Shown here: positions 47,888 to 64,000 of the stretch, piece after piece
Numbering within the stretch: position 1 is the first letter of the stretch
Layout of the letters: every line of letters starts with the position of its first letter
From: Muraenolepis orangiensis
Taxonomy: Eukaryota; Chordata; Actinopteri; Gadiformes; Muraenolepididae
Assembly: GCA_027704905.1 (NCBI GenBank)
Contig: CM051015.1
Span: 14,000,420 to 14,064,419 of the forward strand
Reading direction: 5' to 3'
DNA length: 64,000 bases
Program-made: the position numbers and the translations under genes
Notes under the pieces: generated by a model
Told to the model about the DNA's origin: nothing
Seen by the model: the letters and a program-made list of their open reading frames with translations, nothing else
The model's database searches: none

Positions 47888-48540
47888 CTTGCTCAGGAAA
47901 TTAACACATTTGTGTTTTACTTTGAAATACAAAATTGCTTATTTTCTACATGAGCCGATACATGCTTGCATGGACAATTTTTTTGGCACTTATTTTTTGT
48001 TGCACTTTGAATGTGATCCCACAGCTGCCAGACTCCAGACAATTATTCAATTTTATATTGATTTTTTTCCCAAATAAATTTTAAAAGATGGAGGTGGCAC
48101 ATAAGTCGCATTTTATACATGTATTTATACCTCACTCTATATACGTATATATATATATTAGTTAAATATAATATCTACTAATGATGCTAGGAATACTTGA
48201 TTCCTCGGCGGCAGGGGCGGAGTGGGGGGGTTGTCTGGCATCCATGCACAGTTTACTGAGCAACAATGGTGGTTAATTGGTAAAGGCTGTGGGTAAGCAG
48301 AGAGCGTGTATCTCTTGTGGGGTGTCGAAGGGGTAGATTGGCTGGTCGTGTGAACTCAAGTGTTCGCTGTTTTCGGTTCTGGCAGATTTTGTGGTGCCGC
48401 CCTGTTTTGTCAGTGGTGTTTCAGAAGAAGAGAGGTGGAGGAGGAGGAAGAGGGCAGAGGACAGCGGGTTGGGTGGTGGGTGTTGGGTGGTGGGTGGCCC
48501 ATGGCCGGTGGCCCATGGCCGGTGGCGCGCCTGCGGTCGC
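46586..48540 (-). other. Probable map2 3' UTR and 3' flank
   Basis: Downstream of the map2 stop. It contains (TA)n at 47,835-47,885 and several minus-strand AATAAA motifs (for example TTTATT near 46,868). I cannot tell which one is used. No other gene is seen. Confidence 0.45.

Positions 48541-64000
<15,460 letters not shown>

Noticed and set aside
47605..47904. 99-codon ORF with YIYIYIY end
   Set aside because: It runs into a (TA)n array, lies in the probable map2 3' region and resembles no family.

Overview
The window is vertebrate nuclear DNA, almost certainly from a ray-finned (teleost) fish. Three conserved vertebrate genes, all with introns, are recognisable: cps1 (minus strand, 5' part), myl1 (plus strand, complete) and map2 (minus strand, 3' part). 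The DNA between them carries tRNA-derived SINEs, L2-type and Rex1/CR1-like LINE pieces, TA-flanked pogo-like elements and many long dinucleotide arrays. That repeat style is typical of teleosts, and the amount of (CA)n, (GA)n and (AT)n would fit a cod-like lineage, but this is only a guess.

Layout. 401-16,579: the first 18 coding exons of cps1, encoding the first 730 residues. They cover the mitochondrial presequence, the small-subunit-like domain, the class I glutamine amidotransferase and the start of the first synthetase half. The amidotransferase keeps its Cys-His-Glu triad, so this is a glutamine-using (type III) enzyme, unlike the ammonia-dependent mammalian CPS1. Intron 2 contains a 3.2 kb inverted-repeat element (12,027-15,249) with an uninterrupted 717-codon ORF that carries a FEN-1/XPG-like acidic motif series. 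16.6-40.8 kb: a repeat-rich interval holding a damaged C-type lectin gene, L2 and Rex1-like LINE copies (one nested inverted pair and one near-full-length copy), a THAP fragment and a second, decayed copy of the FEN-like ORF family. 40,901-45,687: myl1, fast skeletal myosin essential light chain, in six coding exons. 48,541-64,000: ten 3' exons of map2, from the acidic projection region to the microtubule-binding repeats and the stop codon.

Context. In human 2q34 the order read in this direction is CPS1(-), LANCL1(+), MYL1(+), ACADL, KANSL1L, RPE, UNC80, MAP2(-). Here cps1(-), myl1(+) and map2(-) keep order and orientation, but I see no lancl1 between cps1 and myl1, and myl1 and map2 are direct convergent neighbours. 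The three genes do not form a pathway: cps1 is mitochondrial nitrogen metabolism, myl1 is sarcomeric and map2 is neuronal cytoskeleton. The least explained item is the FEN-like ORF family with its inverted-repeat element.
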